DNA of 64,000 bases, taken from the NCBI RefSeq assembly GCF_014836545.1, contig NZ_JACSQS010000001.1:62001-126000 (forward strand), given 5' to 3'. The DNA is from Stenotrophomonas lacuserhaii. GTDB taxonomy: Bacteria; Pseudomonadota; Gammaproteobacteria; Xanthomonadales; Xanthomonadaceae. Both the position numbers and the translations under genes were made by a program. The number at the start of each line of letters is the position of its first letter. Within the stretch, counting starts at the first letter, position 1. A model generated the notes under the pieces. That model was not told where the DNA came from. It ran no database searches and saw nothing but the letters and a program-made list of their open reading frames with translations. Of this stretch, positions 41,609-49,787 are shown piece after piece.

Positions 41609-42036
41609 GACTGCACCGCCTTGTCGATCCGGGCGACCAGCCCGTTTGCGTGCCTGATGTAATCCCGGCGCGGGTCTGTCTCAGGGAGCTGGATTGCTTG
41701 ACAGGGCCCGAAGCCCATCAAGTCCCGCAGTTGCCCCACGTCTATGGTCCGCGCGGGCGGAGCGTGTTGGGCCAGCAGTTCGAGAATGGCGCAGGCGTCC
41801 TTGAAATCGCTCATGTATCCGGTCAGGTTCGGATCGTCCTCCCACATGTAGAGCACGGAGGCGGCGTGGCGCAGCGTTGCGGCTTCCGACATCTGCCTCA
41901 CCGGGCCGGCGGCTACCAGGTTGCTCAGGGCGATCAGGTCGTTGACGCCGGTGCCGGCGTCGCCATAGAGCTTCGTGGCGATGCCCTGCACCAGGTTGGC
42001 GGCGGCCGTGGCCGCCATGGTGTTCTGCTGCTTCAT
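41605..42036 (-). CDS. hypothetical phage protein
   Basis: 143 aa, soluble, helical, no recognised domain. It starts inside the end of the methyltransferase gene (ATGA overlap) and is coupled to the truncated gene downstream. Confidence 0.6.
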   Translation of the reverse strand: MKQQNTMAATAAANLVQGIATKLYGDAGTGVNDLIALSNLVAAGPVRQMSEAATLRHAASVLYMWEDDPNLTGYMSDFKDACAILELLAQHAPPARTIDVGQLRDLMGFGPCQAIQLPETDPRRDYIRHANGLVARIDKAVQS

Positions 42037-44069
42037 GCGGCGATCCTCAGGTCTGCTTCGGCCGGGTCCAGGTTGGCCTCGGCGAGTGCGCGCAGCGGCG
42101 GCGGGCTGACGCTGTTGCCGACCATGCGCACGGCGGCGCTGGTGTTGAGCGGCGTGCCGTTGGCGGTGCGGTCAATGATGTAGCCCACGGGGAAGCCCTG
42201 AGCGCGGTACAGCTCGTGCGGCTTGAGCATGCGCAGGCCGATATCCACGATGACGTAGGGCGTGCCTTTGATCACCACGGTGACCAGCGCCAGCCGGTCC
42301 TTGGTGGTGACGGTATCGAGCGGCTCGGCGAGGCCGACGGCGATGCCGCTTCCGTAGTACTTCACGAGGAACGCGGCAACACGCTCGGCGCCCTCGATCT
42401 GTTCGGCGCTGAGGGTGCACTCGACCACCCCGTGGTGCACGGTGCTGGCGCACACGGTCCCGAGAGGGGCAACTGCGTCCTGGCCGTGAGCGTTACGGCG
42501 CATCGTCAGCAGATGCGCCGTCGCGAGGCGCTGCTGGCTGCCGCTGGCGGTGATGGTGCTGACGGGATCCCGCGCGTCGTTGCCGGCGCCTTGGTAGAAC
42601 CCGCCATTGGCCTGCTCAACGAAGGCGCACGCGACCGCGTGTCCGCCGCTGCCGCTGGCCGTAACAGTCCCGACCGGCTCCCGCACATCCTTGCTGCCGG
42701 CGCCCCAGCGCTGCACTCCACCAGGCCGGCCCTCGCCGTGCGCGGCCTGAACCATTACTGGCGCAGCAATGCCGAGCGCATGGGCCGCGCCTGCGGGGCG
42801 CTTCGCCCCGGCGCCGGAGGTGATGGTGGGAACCGGATCCGTGACCGAATGGCCGATGCTGTCGCCGCGGAACTTGACCAGCGAAGGAGCTACCAGCGCG
42901 GTGTCCGCCTTGGCGGTCATGGTGTAGAGCGGGTCCGCGCCGGAGCGCGGCTCGGACTGGCCGGCACGGCCGCCGACGCCCGCAAGGATGGGAGTGACCA
43001 CCGAGAAGTGCCCGCCTTTCACGCTAGCGCAGACGGTGCGCAGCGGCTCATCGGCGGCCATCGTGCGCTGGTTGCTCGCGTTGGCATGCTCAGCGATGAA
43101 GGCAGCCGCTGCGGCGGCGTTGTCCGCGCTGGCGCTGGGCATCGGAACGACGAACGGATCCGCCGCCTGCAGCACGTGCCGCATGACGCCCTTGGCTACG
43201 CGCCGCATCGTGGCATCGGCCAGCGGCCGGGGCCTGGCGAAGATCGAACGGCAGGGGATGCTGAAGTCCAAGCAGTCGGCGGCGCTGACGCGGCGCTGCA
43301 GGCCTGTCGCGACCCCATGGGTCGCTGCCGGCCAGACGATAGCCTCGCCGTCGCGGCGGCCCAGCACGAACAGGCGCTCGCGGCTGGTGCCCGCACCGTA
43401 GTCGCTGGCCACCAGCTTGCGCCACTCCACCACGTAGCCCTCCGCACGCAGAGCGGCCACCAATTGGCGCCAGGTGCGACCGCTGTGGCGCTTGTCCGGC
43501 ACAAGCTGCTGGTTCTCCACCGGCACGCGCTCGCCGCGCGCTGCAATGGTGCCGTCCATCTTGACCACGCGGCCCGTGCTCTTGCAGCGCTTGGCCACCA
43601 GCGGTCCCCAAGTCAGCATCTGCCAAACGTTCTCCATCGAGAAGATGCGGGGCGCAGTGTTGGTGCCGTTGAGGAGATCGGCGCGCCGGAGCATGCCGAT
43701 CCACTTCTTCACCACCCATGACAGGGCACGCGTCCTCCGGCTGCGCGGCTGGCCGCCCTTAGCCTGGCTGAAGTGCGTGCAGTCCGGGGAGGCATGGAAC
43801 CAGCCGATGGGCCGGCCGGCCACGTCCACGCGCGGATCCGCATGCCAGATATCTTCGCGGTGATGCTGGGTGAGCGGGTGGTTGGCCGCGTGCATGCCGA
43901 TGGCCAGCTCGTCGTGGTTGTAGGCCAGTGCCGGGTCAATGCCGAGGGCCTGCTTGAGGCCTTCGCTGGCCCCTCCGCCGCCGGCAAACAGATCCACCAC
44001 GATCTCGCCGGGGCGCAGGCGCGAGCGCTGTGGGAGCGGAAAATTGAACGAGCGGAAGCCCTCAGCCAT
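42033..44069 (-). CDS. phage DNA cytosine-5 methyltransferase with tandem-repeat insert
   Basis: 678 aa. Motif I is VVDLFAGGGGASEGL. Motif IV is SPDCTHFS with catalytic Cys97. Motif VI is FSMENVWQM, motif VIII is GTSRERLF and motif X is RMVGNSVSPPPLRAL. Between VIII and IX lies a region (about 330-580) with seven copies of a short unit (DPVPTITSG, EPVGTVTASG, DPVSTITASG and relatives). This is the target-recognition position, so the repeats may set specificity. It would make 5-methylcytosine and protect phage DNA. The ATG at 44069 starts MAEGFRSFNF. Confidence 0.88.
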   Translation of the reverse strand: MAEGFRSFNFPLPQRSRLRPGEIVVDLFAGGGGASEGLKQALGIDPALAYNHDELAIGMHAANHPLTQHHREDIWHADPRVDVAGRPIGWFHASPDCTHFSQAKGGQPRSRRTRALSWVVKKWIGMLRRADLLNGTNTAPRIFSMENVWQMLTWGPLVAKRCKSTGRVVKMDGTIAARGERVPVENQQLVPDKRHSGRTWRQLVAALRAEGYVVEWRKLVASDYGAGTSRERLFVLGRRDGEAIVWPAATHGVATGLQRRVSAADCLDFSIPCRSIFARPRPLADATMRRVAKGVMRHVLQAADPFVVPMPSASADNAAAAAAFIAEHANASNQRTMAADEPLRTVCASVKGGHFSVVTPILAGVGGRAGQSEPRSGADPLYTMTAKADTALVAPSLVKFRGDSIGHSVTDPVPTITSGAGAKRPAGAAHALGIAAPVMVQAAHGEGRPGGVQRWGAGSKDVREPVGTVTASGSGGHAVACAFVEQANGGFYQGAGNDARDPVSTITASGSQQRLATAHLLTMRRNAHGQDAVAPLGTVCASTVHHGVVECTLSAEQIEGAERVAAFLVKYYGSGIAVGLAEPLDTVTTKDRLALVTVVIKGTPYVIVDIGLRMLKPHELYRAQGFPVGYIIDRTANGTPLNTSAAVRMVGNSVSPPPLRALAEANLDPAEADLRIAA

Positions 44070-44226
44070 GGGTCCGCTCCTTGAGACGGGCATGAACGCG
44101 CATCTTCGTATGGCGCTCCGAGATGGGTGTAGACCTTCCAAGTACCATTGACTGCAGTGTGTTCACGTCGCCCTCACGTGATAGGCTCCCCGTGCCATCT
44201 GGCATACGGAAACTGGGGGAAATGGA

Positions 44227-44517
44227 ATGAAAATTGAAATCAAAGACCTCGACGCCGCAATTGAGCTGAAAAACAACGGCATGGAAGTCGAGGTAAGGGA
44301 CCCTGATGGGACCTTCCGTGGTGACTTGGTCATCACGAAGAGCTCTTTGATCTGGTGTAAGGGCAAGACGGGCCGCGCTAAGGGAGTCAAGTTGTCCTGG
44401 AAGCAGTTCATTGACGCGGCAGAAGCCGGCGCGATTGCGGCGGCGAAGCCCGCTCCGAAGCCGCCGGCGAAGAAGGCGGCGAAGAAGGCGGCGAAGAAGG
44501 CGGCCCCCGCCAAGTAA
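44227..44517 (+). CDS. hypothetical protein with lysine/alanine-rich tail
   Basis: 96 aa on the plus strand inside a minus-strand operon. Residues 1-70 (ending KGVKLSWKQFIDAAE, with WCKGKTGRAKG) resemble a small conserved phage/plasmid family. The last 25 residues are KKAAKKAAKKAA-type, like a histone H1 tail, suggesting DNA or RNA binding. Followed by its own terminator. Confidence 0.6.
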   Translation: MKIEIKDLDAAIELKNNGMEVEVRDPDGTFRGDLVITKSSLIWCKGKTGRAKGVKLSWKQFIDAAEAGAIAAAKPAPKPPAKKAAKKAAKKAAPAK

Positions 44518-44534
44518 TGAGCAGCTGCTTCGCG

Positions 44535-44567
44535 AATGGCGGGGTGCTCGAACACTCCGCCATTTTT
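44535..44567 (+). terminator. terminator after the 96-aa gene
   Basis: AATGGCGGGGTG and CACTCCGCCATT form a 12-bp stem with one mismatch around CTCGAA, followed by T. Bases 44568-44678 hold nothing convincing. Confidence 0.75.
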
Positions 44568-44678
44568 CTGCCCTCGGCAGCGGTTGCATTTCGCGTTGAG
44601 CGCCGCGCGGCGTGACGACTTGGTCACCGCCGTTCCACGACATGGGACCAGTCATCGGGCTGTTGTTCTTCTGGATCG

Positions 44679-44915
44679 TCATGGCTTGCTTCCGTTCCCG
44701 TGGTCGTTGATGTGGTCGATGGGGCAGGTGGCTTTACACTGCGCGGCCAGCGCGTCCAGTCGCTCGGCCTCGCGGATGTAGTGGTCGTGCCGTTCTTGGC
44801 GAACCGGCGGAGTGAACTGGGCGTCTTTCAGGGCGGTTTCGGCTGAGGCCCGGTACAGCACCGCCATGCGTCCCGGGTCGTGTTCGAAGATGTCGAGCTG
44901 CTGCCGCTTCTTCAT
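44679..44915 (-). CDS. hypothetical phage protein
   Basis: 78 aa from the ATG at 44915, starting MKKRQQLDIFEHDPGRMAVL. Helical with a C-terminal pair of cysteines and histidines (CKATCPIDHINDHG). Same strand as the KTSC gene, 13 bp away. Confidence 0.6.
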   Translation of the reverse strand: MKKRQQLDIFEHDPGRMAVLYRASAETALKDAQFTPPVRQERHDHYIREAERLDALAAQCKATCPIDHINDHGNGSKP

Positions 44916-44928
44916 GGCGGGCCCCGAC

Positions 44929-45204
44929 TTACGCCGCCAGGGCGGATTCGTCGATCTTGGTGAAGGGGTATTTGGCGACCTGGTCTTTGATGTGGGCGCC
45001 GAAGTGCTTGCCCTTCGACTCGGCCGCCTGGAAGGCTGCGAAGTCCTCGGCGGTGAAGTTGGCGTAGTGGTACAGGCTGCCCGGGCCGACCACGCCGCCC
45101 TTGCGGCTGGTGAAGCGGATGGCCAGGGTGCTGGTCTCGGCGTCGTGGCCGATGGCGTGGATCTGGTTGGACTCGACGTCCTGCAGGGTGATGCGCAGTG
45201 CCAT
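44929..45204 (-). CDS. KTSC-domain protein
   Basis: 91 aa. SNQIHAIGHDAETSTLAIRF, YHYANFTAEDFAAF and SKGKHFGAHIKDQVAKYP are the KTSC domain pattern (named for Lys-Thr-Ser-Cys ligase-associated proteins). KTSC is often found with lysyl-tRNA synthetase or phage genes. No enzymatic role is known for the single domain. Confidence 0.75.
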   Translation of the reverse strand: MALRITLQDVESNQIHAIGHDAETSTLAIRFTSRKGGVVGPGSLYHYANFTAEDFAAFQAAESKGKHFGAHIKDQVAKYPFTKIDESALAA

Positions 45205-45286
45205 GGTGGTGCTCCAGTTGGAAAGGGACGCCGGCGCGTGGACCCGGCCGGGGCGGGGCCCTGCAGTGCAGGGCAGGGGTGATTCG

Positions 45287-47071
45287 TTATGCGGCCAGCG
45301 GGTACGTTTCGCCGTTGGCCGCAGCCCGCAGGACGCGGATCATCTGCTCGCACATGGCCGGCACCCGGTCGGCGGCGTAGAGCTTTGCGCCGCGCTCGGT
45401 GCTGACCGGCTCGAAGCCGAGCTGGCGCAGGCCGTCGGCGCTGATGGTCAGCGGGCCGATCAGCGCGTTGATCTCGCCGAGCTTGATCTTTTTGCCCTCC
45501 GGGACCCACGGCGCGGCATCTTCAGCGACAGGGGCAGCAGCGACCGCGGCGACGTGCCGGATCGTTGTGGGCTCAGGCGCGGCCGCGACCGGCTCAACAG
45601 CCGGCGCGGGAGCAGCCGCCGGCGTGGCCACGGCGATGGCTGCCGCTGCATCCCGAGCTGCCTGTGCATCCTTCTCCCGCTGCAGCCGCTCTGCGCGCTC
45701 CTGTTCTTCCTTGCGGATCCGGGCGCGTTCGTCTTCCAAGCGCTGCTGCTCAGCCTGCTGGTGCGCCCCGATGCGAGCTGCGACCAGGTTGCGCAGGTCG
45801 TCCGGCGCCTTCGTGGCGCACAGCTGCACCCGATCAGCGAACAGCGTCGCGTGCAGGGCATGTTCGTTGAGGATCCGGACGTTGACGCGGATCCGTTCGG
45901 CCAGCTGGCTGGCGGCGATCTTGATGTTCGCTGCAGCCGTGCTGACCGCATCTTCCATGCTGGTGAACGACTTCTTGCCCTTGATCGAGGCGCCGAGCTC
46001 TGCCGTCACGGCCTGCGCCGGGAACGCGATCGCGTGCTGGCCCATGGAGGCATTGATCTGGTCGTAGTGATCCTGCACGTTGGTGCGCCCGGCCTGGACA
46101 ATCTCGATCCGACGCTCGTCCTTCCGCTTGCCGACGAGCTTCTCCAGCTCCAGGCGAATGCGGCGGGTCTCGGCCTTTACGTCGTCCACGGTGCGGAACA
46201 TGGCGTCGATGTCGGCCGTCTGGCTCAGGGCGTGAGCCTTCGCGGCGTCCAGCTTCTCTTCCACTGCCTTGGCCCACTTCACCGTCTGCTCGGCATCGGC
46301 AAAGTCGTTGTCGGTCTGCAGGTTGCGGTTGATGCCGCCCAGCACGGCCATGGCATGGGCACGGAAGTCGCCGAGGTTGCTGGCGGTGACCATGCCTTGC
46401 AGCTCGATGCGCAGCGCCGGCAGCTGGTCTGGGGCCTTGCCCACCACCGGCTCGGCGACCGGCACGACCTGGTAAGCGCACACGTCTGCTTCGAACTGCT
46501 CCCAGCCGGGGACGATCCGTGCACGCAGCTCGGGGTTGGGGTAGTACCAGCAGTGCCGTTCTTCAACGAGCTGCCATTCTTCGGTCTGCGGGTCTTGCTT
46601 CCACTCGGAGGCCATGAACAGCACGCGCTCGGCCTGGCTGACCATGCACTGCTGCTCCATCTGGATCTGGTGGTAGAGCGGCAGGTCGGTGCCAACGCAG
46701 TCCGGCGTCATGCAGGCGCGCAGGGTGGCGTTGAGCGTCTTGTGTTCGAACGCGGTGTCCTCGAGGAGGGTCAGGCCGTCGAAGCTGGCGGACAGCTTCC
46801 CCTGCGTACCCACGCACGGGTAGAGGTCCTCTCCGACGATTTCCTCAGCCAGTGGGCGGGCCAGTGCTTCGAACTGGTGTCCGTTATCGAAGATCTGCTG
46901 CAGGAACCAGCTGATCTCTTGGGCCACGCCAGTGGCGCGGACCTTGAGCAGCTCGGAGCGGCTGATGTTCGGGAACTCGCCCAGCATGATGGGCACTTCG
47001 CTGGCATTGAGGTGGTCAGCGCGGTGGGCATGCCATTCGGGCGTGCCTTGGATCAGGTTGACGGTACGCAT
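45287..47071 (-). CDS. YqaJ-type viral exonuclease with C-terminal coiled coil
   Basis: 594 aa. The N-terminal lambda-exonuclease/YqaJ domain (about 1-200) has GTPEWHAHRADHLNASE, FDGLTL and EHKTLN, giving the D...ExK nuclease core. The rest is a long coiled coil (about 220-470, with RKEEQERAERLQREKD), an Ala/Pro linker and a small C-terminal helical part. With RecT next to it, this forms a two-component recombination system for 5'-3' resection and annealing. The long tail is more than a plain exonuclease needs. Confidence 0.8.
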   Translation of the reverse strand: MRTVNLIQGTPEWHAHRADHLNASEVPIMLGEFPNISRSELLKVRATGVAQEISWFLQQIFDNGHQFEALARPLAEEIVGEDLYPCVGTQGKLSASFDGLTLLEDTAFEHKTLNATLRACMTPDCVGTDLPLYHQIQMEQQCMVSQAERVLFMASEWKQDPQTEEWQLVEERHCWYYPNPELRARIVPGWEQFEADVCAYQVVPVAEPVVGKAPDQLPALRIELQGMVTASNLGDFRAHAMAVLGGINRNLQTDNDFADAEQTVKWAKAVEEKLDAAKAHALSQTADIDAMFRTVDDVKAETRRIRLELEKLVGKRKDERRIEIVQAGRTNVQDHYDQINASMGQHAIAFPAQAVTAELGASIKGKKSFTSMEDAVSTAAANIKIAASQLAERIRVNVRILNEHALHATLFADRVQLCATKAPDDLRNLVAARIGAHQQAEQQRLEDERARIRKEEQERAERLQREKDAQAARDAAAAIAVATPAAAPAPAVEPVAAAPEPTTIRHVAAVAAAPVAEDAAPWVPEGKKIKLGEINALIGPLTISADGLRQLGFEPVSTERGAKLYAADRVPAMCEQMIRVLRAAANGETYPLAA

Positions 47072-47073
47072 GA

Positions 47074-47919
47074 TCAGCGCTCCAACGCAGTTTGGGTGGG
47101 GCCGCCAGCGGCAGCGGCAACGTCGCTCTGGGGCTCGCCTTCGTCCTCATCCTTCGGCGGGTTCCGGATTTCCTTCAGCTGCTCGGCCGTGAACCGCGCC
47201 TTCGTCTGGAGGGTGGCAATCAGCTCTTCAGCCGACTTACGACCGCTGGCGATGATGTCCCACCACTTCGTCAGGTTCGCGCTGAAGTCAGCATCGGAGT
47301 ACAGCGGCAGCGCTTTCTCAGCCGTGCCGGTGATGGCAGGGCGGTTCTGGCTGCTCACTTGGGTCGCGTCACCAGTGGGGATATCCATCACTTCTTCGGC
47401 GATGGGCATGCCGCGCAGCACGTCTGGGAAGACGTCGCGCAAGGCGAAGGCACGGGCGCGCATCTGGCGCATACGCTTCGGGTACTGGGTCCACGGACCC
47501 GCCTTGGTGTCCAACCCTGCCTTCTTGGCATCGTCGATGCTGAAGGTGCGGAACTCTTCGGGCTCCCCGCGGCGTTTGACCCTGCACACGGCGGTGTGAC
47601 CGTCGTCCGATTCGGTGACGTACTCGCACAACGGGGAGCTACGTACCAGGGCGATCACCGCATCACCCCACAGGGAGGGGCGACCATTGATGATGGCCAG
47701 GTTCTGGATAGCCTGCATCGGCTTCAGACCGAGCTCGCTACCCCACTGGATGGCGATGAAGCAATTGTCAGGCTTGCCCTTGAAGTCCTTCGGGACAAGG
47801 TCGCTGTTCGCGAGATAGTCACAGAACTGCAGGGCCTGCTCGAACGTCTGCGGGCTCAGGTCGAACTGCTGGCGTGGCTGGGCAGCGAGCGTGGTTTGCG
47901 GTTGGGCTACAGCGTTCAT
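47074..47919 (-). CDS. recT: RecT-family single-strand annealing protein
   Basis: 281 aa. Core (about 20-220) with LVPKDFKGKPDNCFIAIQWG, LGLKPMQAIQNLAIINGRP and KRMRQMRARAFALRD, as in RecT. It anneals strands resected by the neighbouring YqaJ-type nuclease. ATGA overlap with the upstream membrane-protein gene. Confidence 0.88.
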   Translation of the reverse strand: MNAVAQPQTTLAAQPRQQFDLSPQTFEQALQFCDYLANSDLVPKDFKGKPDNCFIAIQWGSELGLKPMQAIQNLAIINGRPSLWGDAVIALVRSSPLCEYVTESDDGHTAVCRVKRRGEPEEFRTFSIDDAKKAGLDTKAGPWTQYPKRMRQMRARAFALRDVFPDVLRGMPIAEEVMDIPTGDATQVSSQNRPAITGTAEKALPLYSDADFSANLTKWWDIIASGRKSAEELIATLQTKARFTAEQLKEIRNPPKDEDEGEPQSDVAAAAGGPTQTALER

Positions 47920-48188
47920 CGAATGTCGTCCTTGCGGAGGTTGATGCGGGTAAGGGGGATCGAGCGGCGAAGGGCCTTCCGCGCCGCCAGCTGGGCGGTG
48001 AACTGCTTCCAGACCTGGTGCGTCTCCGTGCAGACGCGGAACCCGAAGAAGAGGGCGCCGGCACCGCCGACCAACACGAAGCTGTCGGCGTTGCGCGGGC
48101 TGGCCAGCAGCGCCAGCGCAAGGCAGAAGGCGAACAGCACGGCGGCGATGAAGGCCGGGGTGAGCAGCGCAACGGGGTGACGGCTCAT
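47916..48188 (-). CDS. small phage membrane protein
   Basis: 90 aa with two hydrophobic segments (about 7-29 and 34-50) and a basic C-terminus. No family recognised. Overlaps both neighbours by 4 bp, so part of the PL operon. Confidence 0.6.
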   Translation of the reverse strand: MSRHPVALLTPAFIAAVLFAFCLALALLASPRNADSFVLVGGAGALFFGFRVCTETHQVWKQFTAQLAARKALRRSIPLTRINLRKDDIR

Positions 48189-48397
48189 GCGTTATCTCCG
48201 TATATCAGTGCCATGCGCCGGCGGCGGGCGCGCTCCCAGATGCGGTTCTGTGCGGCCTTGCTGCAGCCCGAAGCGATGAACTCGCGCTCGGTTTCTTTGA
48301 CGTCCAGCCCGGACCGGGCGGCGCAGGCGCGCACGCTCTCCAGCAGGTATTTCTGGCTGTTGGTCTGGATGGGGAAGGCGAGGACCTGGGCGCTCAT
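48185..48397 (-). CDS. hypothetical phage protein
   Basis: 70 aa from the ATG at 48397, basic at its C-terminus (RIWERARRRRMALIYG), likely DNA-associated. ATGA overlap with the gene upstream. An open frame extends further but its N-terminus is out-of-frame read-through. Confidence 0.55.
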   Translation of the reverse strand: MSAQVLAFPIQTNSQKYLLESVRACAARSGLDVKETEREFIASGCSKAAQNRIWERARRRRMALIYGDNA

Positions 48398-48774
48398 GCG
48401 GCTTCCTCCAGGTCGCTGTTGCTGCGCTGGATAGCGTCGCCCTGCAACGCGAAGGGGTTCGGCAGCGCCCGGCAGGTGTCGATCAGGCTCTGGCGGCGCT
48501 TCCGGGACGACTCTTCGTCGGCAAGGCCACGGGGGTAGCTCAGGCCGCCGGTCGAGTAGATTTCGTCGGGGAAGCCGATCATCGTCAGCTCGTGCCGGCG
48601 CGCTGCCTCCCAAGCCATCTCATCCGAAGCACCGGCGAACGCGGCGGCGCGGTAGGCCACTTCGACACCAGGCATACGCAGGCCGGTGGTCAGGAGGTTG
48701 GCCAGCAGGACGGCGCGGTTGTGGCGCTCCTCGCGGACCTTGGCTTCCGGGTGTAGTTCCGAGATCGAGGCCAT
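48394..48774 (-). CDS. hypothetical phage protein
   Basis: 126 aa, soluble, helical. No domain recognised. Starts 1 bp after the 42-aa gene; ends in an ATGA overlap. Confidence 0.55.
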   Translation of the reverse strand: MASISELHPEAKVREERHNRAVLLANLLTTGLRMPGVEVAYRAAAFAGASDEMAWEAARRHELTMIGFPDEIYSTGGLSYPRGLADEESSRKRRQSLIDTCRALPNPFALQGDAIQRSNSDLEEAA

Positions 48775-48775
48775 A

Positions 48776-48904
48776 TCAGCAGCCCTTCCCGAAGGTCCAG
48801 CCGCACATCAGCCCGCCGAACCGGACGCCGGCGGCGCAGGCAAAGATGGCCAGCGCGTAGACCACTGCGATCAGTTGCCAAAGGGGACGACGCTTGATTG
48901 CCAT
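48776..48904 (-). CDS. 42-aa membrane peptide, first gene of the leftward operon
   Basis: Encodes MAIKRRPLWQLIAVVYALAI, then FACAAGVRFGG and an end with CGWTFGKGC. One membrane helix (about 8-26) with basic residues before it. GGAGAAC lies about 8 bp upstream of the ATG. It starts about 35 bp after the PL start region. Confidence 0.55.
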   Translation of the reverse strand: MAIKRRPLWQLIAVVYALAIFACAAGVRFGGLMCGWTFGKGC

Positions 48905-48944
48905 CTCGTTCTCCGAGCCCTGCGGATTGCCGGGCGACGGAGAC

Positions 48945-48984
48945 AGTAAAGCAATGCTTTAGCGGGAAGTCAAGCGATGCTTAA
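48945..48984 (-). promoter_or_regulatory. leftward early promoter PL with two CI/Cro operators
   Basis: On the minus strand, -35 TTGACT (48968-48973) and -10 TTTACT (48945-48950) are separated by exactly 17 bp. Operator TAAAGCAATGCTTTA (48947-48961) covers the -10 and TCAAGCGATGCTTAA (48970-48984) covers the -35. The same motif recurs three times near cI/cro. Confidence 0.85.
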
Positions 48985-49003
48985 GTGATTTTTAGCCAGA
49001 CAT

Positions 49004-49027
49004 GAAAAGGCCCCTGAGAAGGGGCCT
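49004..49027 (-). terminator. terminator downstream of the PDZ gene
   Basis: Minus strand: AGGCCCC-TTCTCA-GGGGCCT followed by TTTTC. It isolates the cI/PDZ transcript from the PL operon. Confidence 0.8.
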
Positions 49028-49049
49028 GTGCGAGCTCGATTTGGGATTG

Positions 49050-49739
49050 TCAGCGGCTGAGTCTGTAGAACAGCAGGAACAGCCCTGCTACGACTGTAAG
49101 CACAAGGACCCAAGTGCCAAAGCCTTCGGACGGCTTGTCGATGGAGCCATGGCCTTCGACCACATCGTCAGTTCGCGCGATTGCACCAAGCGACACATCT
49201 TCATCGGACTGCAATTCGCGGAGTACTTCCGCCGAAACTGCTCGGTCACCGCGCCGGAGCGTGAGGCTGACGAAGGTGCCAGGATCGCCGCTCAACCGAA
49301 TGGTATTCCCTCGCAGATCGTTGCCGACGAACTCGCCATCAATCTGCACGAGTCGATCGCCGGAAAGGATACCTGCGGCCGCCGCTGTAGAGCCCTCCCT
49401 TACAGAGTGAACCACCTTGGCATCGTGGCTGCTCAGCACAATTCCTGTGCGCGCTCTTCCAGCCAAGAGCACGTCGAGATCCTTTACTTCCTCTGCGGAG
49501 AGTCCCTTCTCAGGTGGCGGCACCGCGATGCCAGGCGCTCTGGGCCGTCCCGCGTATCGCATCAGAAACCCGATCAAGACCAACCCAAACCCGGTCATCA
49601 GCAGCATGTTTTGCTGATGCATGAGGCCGATGTTGTTGACTCTGGTCCCGGAGTCGGTGGGAACGCTGACGTCCATGGTGCACGACACAAGCAGGGCAAT
49701 GATGCCGGCGATGACCGCAAGTGATCCAAGTGTTTTCAT
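49050..49739 (-). CDS. membrane PDZ-domain protein in the immunity region
   Basis: 229 aa. First hydrophobic segment about 5-20 (with a lipobox-like LVSC ending at Cys20), second about 46-63, third about 206-226. The N-terminus with VNNIGLMHQQNMLLM resembles small membrane proteins found next to phage repressors. A PDZ domain sits at about 95-170 (VVHSVREGSTAAAAGILSGD then RLVQIDG). No protease domain. Same strand as cI and 48 bp past it, so likely expressed from the lysogen: a lysogenic-conversion candidate. Confidence 0.7.
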   Translation of the reverse strand: MKTLGSLAVIAGIIALLVSCTMDVSVPTDSGTRVNNIGLMHQQNMLLMTGFGLVLIGFLMRYAGRPRAPGIAVPPPEKGLSAEEVKDLDVLLAGRARTGIVLSSHDAKVVHSVREGSTAAAAGILSGDRLVQIDGEFVGNDLRGNTIRLSGDPGTFVSLTLRRGDRAVSAEVLRELQSDEDVSLGAIARTDDVVEGHGSIDKPSEGFGTWVLVLTVVAGLFLLFYRLSR

Positions 49740-49787
49740 GTACGTCCCTGTTTCCCAGATGCTGATGCCGTGGCGCGTCGCGGTTGT

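Noticed and set aside
42216..43721. Plus-strand open frame of 501 codons opposite the methyltransferase
   Set aside because: Shadow; the methyltransferase motifs are intact in the minus frame.
44062..44682. Minus-strand frame beginning MTIQKNNSPMTGPMSWNGGD
   Set aside because: The start is plausible (ATGA overlap), but most of it is antisense to the 96-aa gene and gives Arg-rich read-through. A short degenerate gene cannot be excluded.
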